Part shown: positions 37,501 through 50,529 of the stretch, one piece after another
Position numbering within the stretch: position 1 is the stretch's first letter
Layout: the number at the start of each line of letters is the position of its first letter
DNA from: Hypomesus transpacificus
Lineage: Eukaryota > Chordata > Actinopteri > Osmeriformes > Osmeridae
Length of the DNA stretch: 64,000 nt
Assembly: GCF_021917145.1 (NCBI RefSeq)
Contig: NC_061063.1
Span: 7,516,876 to 7,580,875 of the forward strand
Direction: 5' to 3'
Notes under the pieces: model-generated
Database searches by the model: none
What the model was told of the DNA's origin: nothing
The model's input: the letters and a program-made list of their open reading frames with translations, nothing else
Program-made: the position numbers and the translations under genes

Positions 37501-40500
37501 ACATAACAGACACTGATCAATCTTAAACATAACTTGGGCTTTTATCTAAAATGTTATTTACACACAATGATGGTATTGCTGGAAATCATTTTAGAAAATA
37601 TTTTTCTGTGCTATAATCTATCAAAACCAATGGACTCTTCATTATTGTGCTTACAACTGCTGCGCTTTACAATATTGTGTGCTAAAAAATATATTGAATC
37701 TAGTGATGCCCATCAAGATATCTAGTTCAGTATAGCACAGAAATGTATTGATAACAAACAACAAAATAGAGTGATACATGTACCCTCTGCTCAACCAATC
37801 AAATGGTCTAAAAATGCTTCGTAGGGATTTACATTAGTCGGCGTTGTTACATTAAACATTGGAGGTGTTACATTCAAGTGAAGTGACTTTCTATCCAAGT
37901 CCAGTGACATTACATCTTGGATTGGTATTTTTTTTTATAGTCCTAAAGGTAAAGAGTAAGGAAGATCAACAAGCATTGGATACATCTCTTTCACAGAAAT
38001 TGGACGTCCGAGCAATACTTCACAGAAGTCAATCTTTGAAAATCAAAAAAATCATGCACAACAAGGTCGTCTTGACAAATGTCAGACATGGGTTCCCACA
38101 GATCAGCGCTGGATTCTTGGGGTCACAGGAAGCTGAGGGGTCTTTACAGGGTCTGGGATCAGGGAGGTGGGAGGGGTGAGTCGGCTGCTGAAGTAAGACA
38201 GACGCAGAAGGGGGGGAGTTGTTGGGTAGGTGGTGGTTTGCAGAAAGATGGAGCAAGGCAGATTGAGTAGTAAGGGGGGAGGGAGGGGGGGTGCCAGGAG
38301 TTTAGAGCATTGTTGCTTCGAGCAGGAAGAGAAGGGTGGTTAGGCTGGTTAGGGTGGCTAGAGAGTTACCTGAAAGTTTCCCGGCTCTGCCCACGGCAGC
38401 TCTCCCATTGGGCAACATACGCAAGGTGGGTGGTTTGGTAAGACCGTATTCAAGCTCCACCTGACTTTGATCCACGGGTGGGATGAGAGCCGTCACCAGT
38501 TTTGGGTCTGTTGGTTCAGGAACATTTTGTGGGGTGGTTGTGGACGGGCTCCAGGTTTGCATGAACACTTGTGTGAAGGCAGACACGGGGGTAGCAGTGG
38601 GTTCGGTAGTGGAAGAGGAGTTGGAGTCAGATACAGACTCATCTGTCTCAGTTGAGGAAGCTGAATGCTCTGTTGGTGAGATGAACATGGGTCCACTGCT
38701 GCTGTACGCCAGGTCGTCCCTGGATTCCTGGGGTGCAGAGGTGGTGCGGTGCAGATCCCAACTGGATGTCTGGGGCTCAACAGAGAAGACCTCTTGCTCC
38801 AGGTGTGATGCATTTGTGCCTGTTTCATACCCACTTCCCTCGTCCTCTGTTGTGGGGTCGGCCATTTTGGAAGTTGACATCGTCTGATACTCAACAGTAG
38901 TGAGCTGAACAGGTCTTTTGCTGGTGACAGCCAAATCTGGAGACCCAGTGGTGGCCATTTCCTCACCAGATCCAACATGATCATCATCTTGTTTCAGTGG
39001 TTGCAGTTCCTGTTCTCCCGAGGAGTCCAATCTTTCAAGAAGGCCTGTTCTTTCCACATTTGTAGTTGAGGTTCCAGAAAGATGTGCAACGACTGTGGAA
39101 TAGAAATCCTGCCCCGACTCTTCAGAATGATCCAAAAACAAATGTCTAGAAATGTCAGTGGTTCCTGGAGAGGTGGAGTTCTGAGTGTTGAGGTCAGAAG
39201 TGGGAGAAACTGAGGTGGTATGGACACTGATCATTTGGATTTCCTGGTGGATGATTGGATCAGTCTCTGTAAGGAAGAAACAAAATGTCAATTTGAAGGG
39301 ACCCATTGTGAAAACTGACAACACTTAGAGCAATAAACATGTTGATGATCTGAATTCATTCACACAGTGAGTGTTAGGTGTCACACAAGCAGTACCTTGG
39401 GAAAGGTCTCCAGAGCCATCCTGAGGAGACCATACTGATGTGACCTCTGTGAAGGGGGCGAAGGTTGACTGTCCTGGATGGTGACTGATTCTTTCTTGGT
39501 ACCCAGCTGAGGTAGATGCCTGCTCATGCTCCCCTACTATGGCCTCTTCATGCCCGCTCTCTGATGTTGGGTCTTGTTTCTCATGTTGCTCTGTAACTTC
39601 TCTGGTAGAGTTGAAAGTCGTTGATGTCATGGTAGTCATGATTTGATAACTATGGTTACCCATCGTTGTGCTTTTATTATTATCTACAACATCTAGGTTG
39701 GTCTCAGGCATGGGCTGGAAGTGCTTGGAACCACTGGCTTGAGGGTACTCCATTTCATCCAGGTTTGTTTCTGGCATCGGCTGGTAATGCCTGTGAGGCT
39801 CAAAAGAAGGCTCTGGAAACTCTGGGGTGGTTTCTGGCTCAGGCTGGTCTGGTGTACTGGAGTTATGGATCCGGAGAGACAATGTGGGTTGCTGAGAGTC
39901 ATGGTCAACCTCTACAGGAAGTAGAGTCTCATCAAAGGGCTGAAGGAGGTTCGGTGAAGATGTGGTAGGGCTGAAAGGGGAGTCCATATCTGAGATGGGT
40001 GTAGGGGGCGTGTCTTGCAGGTCTTCCCCAATGGGAGTATTTTGGAATGCAGGGAGGGAGTCTAAGGCCCTCTGGGCCTCTCGCTCCACCTGATCTGGAT
40101 CCTGGTTCAGCTGCAGCTCCTCGGCCGGCTGCATGAGGAGGATTACATCCTGTCCCATGTCTTCAGGCTCTGTGGCCATGTAGTCCATCGGTGCATCGGT
40201 GTGAGGATTCCCGTGGCCTGAGAAAAGAAAGTGGACAGAAAACGTTATATTGACTGGACAAAGTAAATTCTACTCTTATCATATTCAGCTTCTGTTTTTA
40301 TGCTATTTCAGACATGTCTCATGTGAAAACATAAATACCGGTATACCAAAGACCTCAATTGAGATAGCGTCGTAGCAGACCTTTGAAACAGTAAACGTCA
40401 TGGCGACTAGAAGGTTCAAGGAAGCCCGTCTGATTGCTGAAGAGGTACAGAGTTTTGACTTCCGCCAGAGCCCCGCCACAGCGCTCTCTAGGGGTCACAA

Positions 40501-43209
40501 TGGGGTAGCGTACGCTGCCATCAGCCAACCATCCAGGGCTGCACCAGTCCAGACCCTCACTCCATGCCATGTACAGCTGCCCAGTGGTGGCCAGCTCTGC
40601 CCCAGCTCTCTCACAGTAGGTCTGCGCTTCATCCAATGACAACAGCTGAGGGATAGGATCATGGAAAACCTCTCCTGTGGACACAACATGACCGCATATT
40701 GAATATGTTAAAATGGGCAAAGATAACGCATTTCCACATCGACATTCATTTGTGAGGGGGGGAGAATCCTTGGGCTGGTTTAAACATGAGATTCTCTAGG
40801 ACGTGTGTGTTCATTTTCACAGTTCAAGATGTGCTATTTGCATTTTGTCCTTGTGAATCAGGCACACCCAATGTTACCCACACGCAATACGTGTACTGAT
40901 TATTCGAGCTAATATGATTAGCGCCCCATTGTACAGTATACATTTTGTTAAAATCTCCCTATGTCTGACACTCAGCGTGACTGTTACATATTTTAAAGAA
41001 TGTCCTTCAAAACATGACAAGACTTGATGACACAGCTTGTGTACTTGGCAGACTGATGCAAATAATGTAATTCAATTCACTGATATGAGGATGTTATCTA
41101 ACAAACTGTATTCAAGGTTTTCTAATTTACCATCTATTTGCTCAACATAACAGTAGACATCAAACAGCTCAGTTGGTTCCAGTGTCCCATAATTTCTCAC
41201 TCCAGGCTGCCCGTTCATGTCCCCATAGCAACCCTCGCGAGGGACCTGGATTGGGTACCTGCAGAATAAGTACAAATAGTTGAATTCTTTCCACATTCAG
41301 CACATTAGACTAGTCACTGTGATAGTAAGGTCTAGTATGTAACACTGTAGGGACTGTTTGGTATCTAAAGACACTATCTAAGTTTCTTGTTAAGAAAGGT
41401 AGCTACTGTATTGTACCACATTGGGATGCAACCGTCAAACTGCTAAAGCTGTAAAATACTGCACTTCCTTTGAAGTCCTGGTTTACAACCTCTTGTTTCC
41501 ACAACCTGTGTCACCTCTACCCTTTATTCCTCCCATCATAGTGTCCGAACAAAGAACTAGAAGAAGAAATTAGCTTTCCAAAAACAGGAAGATAACGACA
41601 ATGACATTGCAGCTTTTGTGTCAGCACTTCAGTAAACAAAAACACTGGGATCACCCAACCTTTAAGGTCATTACACAATCAAGCACAGGGGACAAGTGCT
41701 GGTGCATGAAATAGAATGGTGGTCCTCATGGTTAGGGCTTAATTTGGGACCCAATGACCTGAGCTCATTGGAGAGAGCCCTTGCATTTGTCACCCCATTG
41801 TCATGTTCTGCTCTTTATCTCTCTGACCTACGTCAGTGTCCTCTCCAAAACATGATTATGTATCAAAAAGAGATCAGGTTCTCAGACTCTACCAGATTTA
41901 CATCAATAGGGCTGTAACTTAAAAACTATATAAAACCAGAACAGCAAACTGTTTTGTCATTATTGCGGAAATAAACGTCACATCCTGAAAGCAGTAAATC
42001 TAAAGGTTTGACAGTAAAATGAAATCAATCGATATTCGTGTTCAGACCGAATGCAATGATTGGATAGGCTACTTGTCTGTCTGTCTACCTACCTACCTCC
42101 TGGCGGTAGTCAGGCAGTGCGTTCATGTGTTTTGGAGGAGTGGCTTTGAAGGAAGGGGTGGGATATTTTGGTTTGAATCCTTTCGAACTTTATCTAAAAT
42201 TGGTAGGTTCGCAAAACTTACCTACCTTGCCCTAAGATAAATGTGGTCTGGCAGAACAAACAACAAAACATTTTTTGGGGAAGCTTAAGACATACCTTAC
42301 AGATTGGTCTGCAAGCCAGCCAGCATCACACTGTTCATAGCCATCATGATAGGCTGCCAGGAGCTGGTCGGGCGTGGCGATTTGGGCACCGATGCTGTCG
42401 CAGGCATTCTGAGCCTCGGGAAATGAGAAGGCATAGCGACCAGAGGCATGTCGGTAGTGGAACACCACACCTACACAAACAAACAGAAACATCTGTAGGT
42501 AGACAGACAGGCAGAAAAGCAGACCACCCCACACACACATATTGTAAACACACAAATAATTATCAGCACTATGTACACAGTGCAGTAAAATTTATGACAG
42601 CAAAAAACAAACAAGTGTTAATGCAAGGAAGAAATATTTTTAACACAATTTAATTATCACTGACAAAGAAAAAGCTGTCTTTGTTACCTTTGACAGTCAG
42701 CTGCACAAGGTCGTTGGCATCCTCCAGACCCTGCTGCACCTCACAGCGGTAGTAGCCCGAGTCAGCTGACCGCAGATCCCCCAGCCATAGGCTGAGATCC
42801 TCAGGGGATGTGGCGTAATTAACCAGGGAGGCTCTCTCCCGGTAGGCCTCGTTGACCTTCACCCTATGACCCCTGGCCACCAGGATCTCCATCTCCTGCC
42901 CTCTGGACACCACGCTCCACTTGACCCGAGGAGGAATTGGAGTTGAGGTGGAGGAGGGGATGGAGAGGGACACCAGGCAGGGAATGGTGACAGAGTCTCC
43001 CAGTGGGGCGGAGATGGGAGACGGAGAGAGGATGGAGACCTGGAGGTGTCCTATATCATCTATGGTAATAGGAGGATAGAAGTCATAGTAGGTTAGAGAT
43101 TGTATAGAGTTTCCATGTATCTAAAGAAATGCCAAGTATGGTCACATTAATTCTTTGTACCTTCTGAGTGTCCAGTCAGTGCAGGGAAGGCCAGAGAGAT
43201 GTGGCACAT
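34557..43209 (-). CDS. bcan: Brevican (lectican chondroitin sulphate proteoglycan core)
   Basis: Secreted brain matrix proteoglycan that binds hyaluronan through its N-terminal part and tenascins through its lectin part. Coding exons, all in phase: 43161-43209 signal; 42688-43059 Ig V; 42296-42470 and 41131-41258 Link 1; 40381-40674 Link 2; 39396-40217 and 38370-39266 long acidic Ser/Thr/Pro centre; 36322-36429 EGF; 35948-36106, 35579-35661 and 35153-35297 C-type lectin; 34844-35026 sushi; 34557-34675 tail. Total 1177 residues from ATG 43207-43209. Visible hallmarks: [10 protein letters not shown] (Ig), [14 protein letters not shown] and [16 protein letters not shown] (Link), the QPDS and WSDVPCNYH calcium/sugar motifs (lectin). 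Ser-Gly sites in GSG context in the centre suit chondroitin attachment. Brevican rather than neurocan is supported by the one-EGF layout, the GPI read-through tail and the neighbours mir-9 and mrpl24. The start is tentative: the signal exon may continue upstream. Confidence 0.95.
36119..36272. repeat. GA-rich microsatellite in a bcan intron
   Basis: GA-rich simple sequence, purest at 36231-36262, lying in the intron between the EGF and first lectin exons. Confidence 0.85.
36926..36940 (+). promoter_or_regulatory. CTCF-like motif
   Basis: Reads CACCACTAGGTGGCC, close to the CTCF core CCACNAGGTGGC, in the long bcan intron after the GPI exon. Same orientation as the match at 5907. Motif only. 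Confidence 0.3.
38302..39266 (-). CDS. bcan: Alternative GPI-anchor 3' end of bcan (read-through exon)
   Basis: If the donor at 38370/38369 (TTTCAG|GTAACT) is ignored, the frame continues for 68 bases to a stop at 38302-38304. The added tail is [20 protein letters not shown] plus ML. Small residues (SGNS), then a hydrophobic run ending the protein, form a typical GPI-attachment signal. The product would be 934 residues, without the EGF, lectin and sushi domains, and tethered to the membrane. Mammalian brevican is known to have a GPI-anchored isoform made the same way, so I consider this a real alternative end. It needs its own poly(A) site in the following intron; only weak variants are visible there (for example at 37136 and 37934). 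Confidence 0.75.
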
Positions 43210-43225
43210 TGCACACAGAAGAGGA

Positions 43226-43477
43226 ACGAGTGTTTCTGGTCTGAGAGACAAGAACAACAATAGAGTAATGAGTGTTTCTGGTCTGAGAGACAAGAACAAC
43301 AATAGAGGAATGAGTGTTTCTGGTCTGAGAGACAAGAACAACAATAGAGGAATGAGTGTTTCTGGTCTGAGAGACAAGAACAACAATAGAGGAATGAGTG
43401 TTTCTGGTCTGAGAGACAAGATCAACAATAGAGGAATGAGTGTTTCTTGTCTGAGAGACAAGAACAACAATGGAGGA
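43226..43477. repeat. 42-bp minisatellite abutting the bcan signal exon
   Basis: Six copies of a unit starting ATGAGTGTTTCTGGTCTGAG, at 43226, 43268, 43310, 43352, 43394 and 43436. On the minus strand every copy is open in the brevican signal-peptide frame and encodes a 14-residue hydrophobic repeat (ETLIPLLLFLSLRP). Each copy also contains an acceptor-like CTCAGACCAG. The innermost copy runs straight into the signal exon, so the array may have grown from the exon border. Confidence 0.9.
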
Positions 43478-43479
43478 AA

Positions 43480-46400
43480 TCATGGAATATGATAAGAATA
43501 TCCGATCACACTCGAAAAATGATCAATTCTTATCCATACTTTTCCAAAGTGGAACAAATCACAACCGGAGTAAGTAAGACAACTGTTCGAAATGGCAAAA
43601 AACTTGGTGAGAGTGAGAAGACAAGAATGACACAACTTAAGAGGAGATGAACAGGAAATTAATGGAGGTTTTGTATCAGTGTAAACTTTCAAAACGTGTT
43701 ACAGTCTACTAATACGAAGAAAGCCTGTTGCTGCAGGACACAGACATATGGACAAGAGCAGCCTCATTGCTCTCCAAAAAGGAACCCGCTGACCCATTCA
43801 TGTCTGACCGCAGCCAATTCATCACCTCCGCAAGCAAATGACACGTCTGCATGCCTCAGGGCTGCCAGCCAGGACTTCTACTCCAGTCTGGGTCTGTTAT
43901 TAGCCTAGAAGGCAGCGGGCATGGTAGACTGCTCTGACTGACCTCACAAAACCTTCCACTCAAGCAGGCATGATGAAACAGGGAAGAGTCACATTTAGCT
44001 TCTACTGTGCACAAATGAAGGCAGTATTGTTTTAAACAGAATACTTTTTGAGGTGTTTTATGACTTAAAATATAATATAAGTATGTTTCTGGAAAGTGAA
44101 CCTCAAAGGTTTTTTTATATCATTTAACATAAAGCTGAAAGCTAAACATTCTGTCAGTCATTGCCGGACATCTTCTGATTATTTTATTTTACTGAATGGA
44201 CACAACAAAGGCGCCTGATCCTTTTGATATGAACTGCTGGGTCAAAGGAAAGGCCAGTCTCTCAGCTGGTTTAACACACAATGCTCTTCATAGACATGCC
44301 ATGTAGAAGCGCTGTTAAAATCAATAAATCAATTGTGAAACATGCTGTATGTGTGTGTGTTTGTGTGTATTTGCATGTTTGTGTGTGTCTCAGTGTCTGT
44401 AGAGAGTGTGCATGGAGTCACACACATATTCAGCCTGTTAGACTTTTCACCATTTGAATGTAAGTAAAATGAAGATAAACAGGCACCAGATGCACCGGCC
44501 ACAAATCAACCACCAACCACAAACACTGCTGTCCCCCAACAGGGCCTCATTCATTGACTCCAACACAGGGAAACACACAGATCTATGTAACTCCACTTTA
44601 CAGGGACCTTTAAGCTATCTAATTAAGTCATAATGATGACGTTAAAATAAACCACAACAAGGATAATCGATTATTTGCAATCCACAACTGCACCCTCTTA
44701 TGGGGTTTGTAGTAATATATGTACAGTATGAATCAATAAATGTGTACAGAGGCTATTCATTTCCTGATGAGTTGACCAAAACAGAATACCACCATCAGCG
44801 ATACATAGCTAATAGTAAACTGCCCTCAGCTACAATATTCTCACTGCCATTTTCAATGAAATATCACTCTATCCAGGCTTGAGAGTCCAAGCAAACACAG
44901 CACCGACACAGAAACCAAAGTATCGTATAAAAAGCCCTGTTTAGTGGTCAAATAAATGTTGTCTGTTTTGATGCCAGATGGGTGGCCTCCACAGACAGGC
45001 AACCATTAGTATTCCTGACTGGAGAACATCTCACAAAAGGGAGCGTTGGGCTAGGAAGGGACAGCTGCACTCTGTGTTTTCACTTTTGACCGTCTCTCTT
45101 ACAAACATCCTCAAGGGAAAAATTACAGGACAAAGGCACTGGCACACTTTTAGGTTCTCTCTCTATCCTTTTTTTCTTGCTTCTCATTATGGATAAGGAA
45201 ACCAAAAGCATGTAATTAAACAAGCTTGGTGCAAAGCTACAACCCCAAAAACATCGACCAAGGACAAACTCTACTGTTATTGTTACAGAAGTGTGCTTAA
45301 ACACAGATTGACGGTATATGCATCTTAGATGTGGCATGATGGTGCAGGAACCCTACCCCTGACCTGGTGGTTGGTTATTTAGTTCCCCTTTAGAGACATG
45401 GTCAGTACATGGTGTTTGGCCTGACAGTCTTCATGACACTGGCTTTTCAGCATTTTGTAATTAGAAAACAGAGAATACAGCTGAACAAAGCATGGTGACG
45501 CCAACACCAGCAGTTCTGGTTTCCAAACGACTTTCAGTTAACAATCCACTCCTACAGAGCCACATTGTAAAACATCAATCTCTGGAAACAGAGGGACAAG
45601 CGTGCACATTTCTGTGTGGCATTCAGCATGAATGGCTGAGCTATCGCAAATTATGACTTATATTCACACTGGATGCGGTTTATTGTCAATTTTCACAAAC
45701 CACTGCCCACTGACCTGCTTAACCCAGTGTGGTTAGACATTCCTTATAGGCCATTTCAAGGTTGGTGGGTGCTTAATGTAGGGTGTAGATATAGCCCTGC
45801 TCCACCCCCTCACTTGCAGCATTACCTGCAATATTAGTTTATGTGATCGCTTCCATGATGAAAAACTGAGAGGGGTGGAGCTTTACCATAAAATGTAGTG
45901 GGCAGGGACATTTGATAGTGTTTAAGCACATCAAACATGGATTTACAGCAGAATAATACCTTCTAATATACCGTACTCTCACATAGGACATTTCTTCTTC
46001 TTTACTTTTCAAAACAAATCCATGCTTTCACTTATGTCTTCTTCAATTACCTCTGAAGTCTTCCATAGATTTGGTTTGGCCATTTTCACTTTGACTGTCT
46101 TCCCCCACTTACTGCCCTCCTTAAATAATCCTTCATCCAGTATTCTCTCCTCTTGTGCCTCCCTTCCTCCCTCCCAACCTGCTAGTATCTTTTACAAAAG
46201 GAGCCCACAGGGCCCAAGGCAGATGAGAGCCAGAGAAACATAAAGCACTCTGGGAGACACACGGCCTCTTCTAGTCTCCTGCAGCGAGGGAAGAAAAGCC
46301 CAAGGTATCTTGCTGTCCCGGTTTCCTAGACAAGAAAAGTGAGTCACGGGAAGTGGGAGAACATTCTCTGTTAACATTCTCTGCACGGCACAGAATGGAA

Positions 46401-47470
46401 AAAACAGTATTTCCCTCCTCTCCCAGATTTATAAAGAAAGGTTCTGACCCAAATAAACAGAAAATGGTCAGTCATGGGTGCAGGCAAGGTATGCTGCTGT
46501 TTCTGAAACCCACATAAACTTGGAAAACATGCTGCGTAGAACCAACCCTGTAGGAGAACCTGTGAATAAATAACACATTTCCCTCCTTTTCAAGTCATAT
46601 AGAACACGAGTTATCCCAGCACACGTTTTGGCTGAAAGAGCAAATCTCATGTATTACTAAATCACACTTTAACTACAACAACCCCAGTTCACCTATACTG
46701 CCATTCTGTGTTTGCTCATTTGATGCCCCTTGACAAAAGTCACTTATTTTCTGTTCACCTGATACCACATGACTTCTTGACTGCGAGCATGCAGGCTGCT
46801 GGATTGTAACATGACAATCTTGTTGGTAATTAAAACTTTCACCTAAATTAAGTATTGATGTCAGTGTAGAATTTGGTTCTCCCTTTCTTCGTTAGTCTAC
46901 GCAATTTTTAGCAGACTATAATCTTCAGCTCAATTTATGTCAGGCTAAGAGTCAGGCTAAAAAAGTTAATATGGCAGATTAGAATGTTAACTCTTTGCAT
47001 TAAAAATCTAACAGTTTCTCACTTACAAAAGTTGGTTGCCATTATCCAACAGCTGGAGGAATGCACTATGTGAGCAGGTTGTAACGTAGATGGAAACTGG
47101 GTAGGATCTTTAGTGATACTGTGATGACTCTTTCATTGACACATGCATTTATAATATTCAACCAATGGTGGCAGTATTATTTATATTAATTTGTGTTAAA
47201 TCACAGTCAAGTATTGGTATGATTAGTGACCTTGAGTCATGCTGTGACATTGGTGCATTTCAGAGTGAAGCATCAGTGCAACTTGCAATGTCATTGGGTT
47301 GAAAAACAAACAATATCAACAGAAACTTTAAATACAGGTCCCCATCAGATGGGTTGTCTGTGCTTGTAGTGTGGTACCCCTAATTCCCCAAAACAAAACT
47401 TATGATTAAAAACCAGCTGATAAGTAGGGAAATCTTTACAGAAAAACCATGATCTGAAAAAACCTTTTAG
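43480..47470. other. Upstream/intronic DNA of bcan, no exon seen
   Basis: No coding exon is visible. The non-coding first exon and promoter of brevican must lie to the right of 43209, since the start exon has an acceptor on its upstream side. I could not place them with confidence. The interval 48300-48780, GC-richer than its surroundings, is one possible promoter zone. Confidence 0.4.
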
Positions 47471-47520
47471 TCATGATTTGCCAAAGGCATTTTCCAATGA
47501 CAAGTGAATGTGCATTAGGT

Positions 47521-47642
<122 letters not shown>

Positions 47643-47649
47643 TATGAAT

Positions 47650-50340
47650 GGGAGAAAGAGAGAAAGCAAGATGAGTACGTCATTTTTGTCTACTGGGAAA
47701 TGACAGGAGAAAAGACAAGCAGGAGGGACAGCTCTCGGTCTGATGGAGAAAGTAATGATTTTAAAGACACAGTTAGGTATAATTAAATTAAAAAAGAATA
47801 ATGAATTAAGATAGACCGATTGTTCGGAAAATTCGGAAATGTAACATATCTATATTAGCCTACTTAATTAAACTTCATTATATTTTAGGTTAAAAAAAAG
47901 TTACATTCATGCACAATAATTTGAAAACACAGTAGGGATATCTGTTTTTGTAGGTTATAATTACTATTGAAATGTATAATATTTACCACAAAATTGCCTA
48001 GACCTAATTAGAAATTTAATGGACGCGTTTAAGCTCGAGCTTGCAATTAGGCTAATCCTCTGTCTCCGGAAATATAAAAAGACTTGCAGCTTTATGTCAT
48101 AGGCTACAGTGCGTCAGGTAGGCTAAAGGTACAAGCTACACAAAAGAGCAATAACTGATCTTCAACACTAAACTTTAAGTCTCCATAAACGAGTACAACC
48201 ATGTCAACTTATAGTTTATGAAATTAGAACGTGATGACCTACCGCATTCTTCCGAAAATCTTAAAAATGTTAACAGGCAATTGCGTAAAAGTGAGAAATT
48301 ATTTGTAGTGAAATTTGGTCTTTCAGGTTTCGGCTTCCCCTCACTTGGTGCAGTGCGTGCGGGGCACTGCGACGTTCAATACGGGTGCTCTGCGCAGGTA
48401 TAGCGATTGGCGCGTCCGACCGAACGGGGGACTAGAAGAAAAGAAGGAGTTGGAGAAAGTGAGGGCAAATATGAAATCTTGAACAGCCCACTTTTTAATT
48501 CAGAGAGGATGGGGAGAGTAGGCTGACAAAGGGGATAGGGTCAGAGAGTGGGATGGGATGCTACGTGGCGAGTGCACATTAGTGTCCCAGCGACAACCCG
48601 CCATAACTCTGGTGGTGAAGGCACATAAACACTAATGCATCTCAATTTAAAATATCACACATTAAAGGGGTTAACGAGAAGAGAAACGTGGCTTCAGAAG
48701 ACTAGGGGAGACTTTCTGAGCGGGGATGCTGCATCAGTGCAGCAGTAGGCAAGTTGCTGATGCTGCGGCACACGCGCCCCTCAAAGAGATAATTTGAATG
48801 TCGGCAGACTGCTTTAGGTCACAGTATATGAGGCAGAGAAAGAAGAAATAGCCTTGCCTAAACCTCCTGATGCCTACTGAATACAGTTTGGTCTTAGTCT
48901 CAACACTTGACATTGTGAAAAAAGGGCCAATCCTTACATGTATTACTGCAGGTATAAGCACACAAAATTACTTGAAGGGTGTATTCAGACTGCACATCCT
49001 GATATTAAATGTAATATATATATATTAAATTCTAAATGTAGTATTTAATTATGGTAAAATTTTTAACATTTGAGTCAATTATTAGCAGTTGAGTTTAGCT
49101 ATTGCTGCCAAGGGATGAACTCCATGGTGGCACCTGTGCTCACAAGAGTGAATGGCGCATTGTAAATCCCTTTTCCATGTTGGCATACTGTACTGAGGTG
49201 ACGGGCACTAGAGGAATTTATCACTGAGACACTACACCTCTGGGCGGCAAACTCCAAAGCAGAAAGGCTGATTGATGTCTGCAGGTGTTACTGTACTTAA
49301 GTGTACATTTGAAGTCATGATAAGGCTTTGTGCCATAAGACTGCCAAGCTGAAGACTAAACATCTGCATGACTGGCTTAGATGGGGGGTGGTTATCATTA
49401 GAGGTCTATAATGTAGCTAGTCTGAATCACAGGTTTCATTGGATATTATCATTCTTGATTAATCATGCAATGGAAACATTACCGTAGACATACCGTATTG
49501 TCTAGCTTACTATATCTCCTTTCAGGCTCACTGACGTCTACAGTTCAGAAAGAGATAGAGCTAGAGTAAGCTAGAGGTGAAAGTGTGAAAGATTCCTCAC
49601 AAATGTAAAACTGAAAAATCACTGTAAAATGTCTTCTGCTGATGCACTTAACCTAGCTATGACCTAACTCTCCTATCCCTAATGCCCTCTAAACTGTGAG
49701 AAAGAAAGCCAACTATTAACTAATTTCTCCTTTCAGTCCTCATTTCATAAAAAAAACCCACAAGCACCACATTTTAGCTGACTCTTCGTTTAGTTCCTGG
49801 GAATGCATGTAGCCATGGCACACTGGGGAAGCATGGCAAGCCAGGGCCAACAACAGTGTTCATCTCACTTACCGTAAGAGACGGCCACCCAGGCCAAACC
49901 TCTGGTTTGTTATGCGCTCACAACAATGGTATCCCATTGACCAACAGAGGACTTGACCAGAATGAGATCACAACGCATTTATATTACATCTGACACATAA
50001 TTTCTCTTGTGTCACCAACAGTGGTTATATTTTCTCCAGCCACTGGAAATCTGTGAGTACCTCTTCTCCTGGGAGGAACATAAACCAGTGAATATGATGT
50101 CAGTGGAGGTTTAGGAGTAACATTGGAGTGTACACAAATCAAGGTTACAGTATTGACATTTTCTCTGGCATTCTCTACATTAATTTGCATATAAGTGCAG
50201 GCTAACTGAAGTCACACACATGTACTGTGCTGACAGTTAAAGTTTGAGATGTGGGTATCTGGTGGTTGCTATTATTCATCTGAAACCACATCTAATGTCT
50301 GATACAGGGCCTCACATTTATAGCAGCAAGGTTTCAGGAC
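47650..50340. other. Non-coding stretch between bcan and mrpl24
   Basis: No recognisable exon. The GC-richer block at about 48330-48780 holds several CpG dinucleotides and could be the brevican promoter region (inference from position and composition). Confidence 0.4.
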
Positions 50341-50347
50341 AGGCTCA

Positions 50348-50516
50348 CAGGCTCGGCTCCAGAATGAATCACATGGGGGGGGGGGGGGGGGCATTTGGTT
50401 TCCACAAGGGGGGATTTTGTATATAGCTCTCTTATAGAGACGTATCGCTAAAATAATGCAGCATTCGATTTTGGGGGGTATTGCTGTCAATGCCCCCCCC
50501 CTTGGAGCCGACCCTA
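50348..50516. mobile_element. hAT-type MITE, 169 bp
   Basis: The left end CAGGCTCGGCTCCA and right end TGGAGCCGACCCTA are inverted repeats (12 of 14 positions). Flanks are CAGGCTCA (50340-50347) and CAGGCACA (50517-50524), an 8-bp target duplication with one mismatch. The termini and target size fit the hAT superfamily. The interior contains long G and C runs near the ends and no coding frame. A minus frame of 213 codons crossing it is spurious. Confidence 0.7.
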
Positions 50517-50529
50517 CAGGCACACCATA

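Noticed and set aside
38483..38887. 134-codon plus-strand open frame
   Set aside because: Antisense shadow of the brevican central exon, whose minus-strand frame joins in phase with exons on both sides.
40381..40400. Continuation of the Link 2 frame past the exon end (ending GLLRRYLN)
   Set aside because: A GT donor at 40381/40380 in the correct phase leads to the next exon. The extra residues are intron, and no hydrophobic or GPI-like tail follows.
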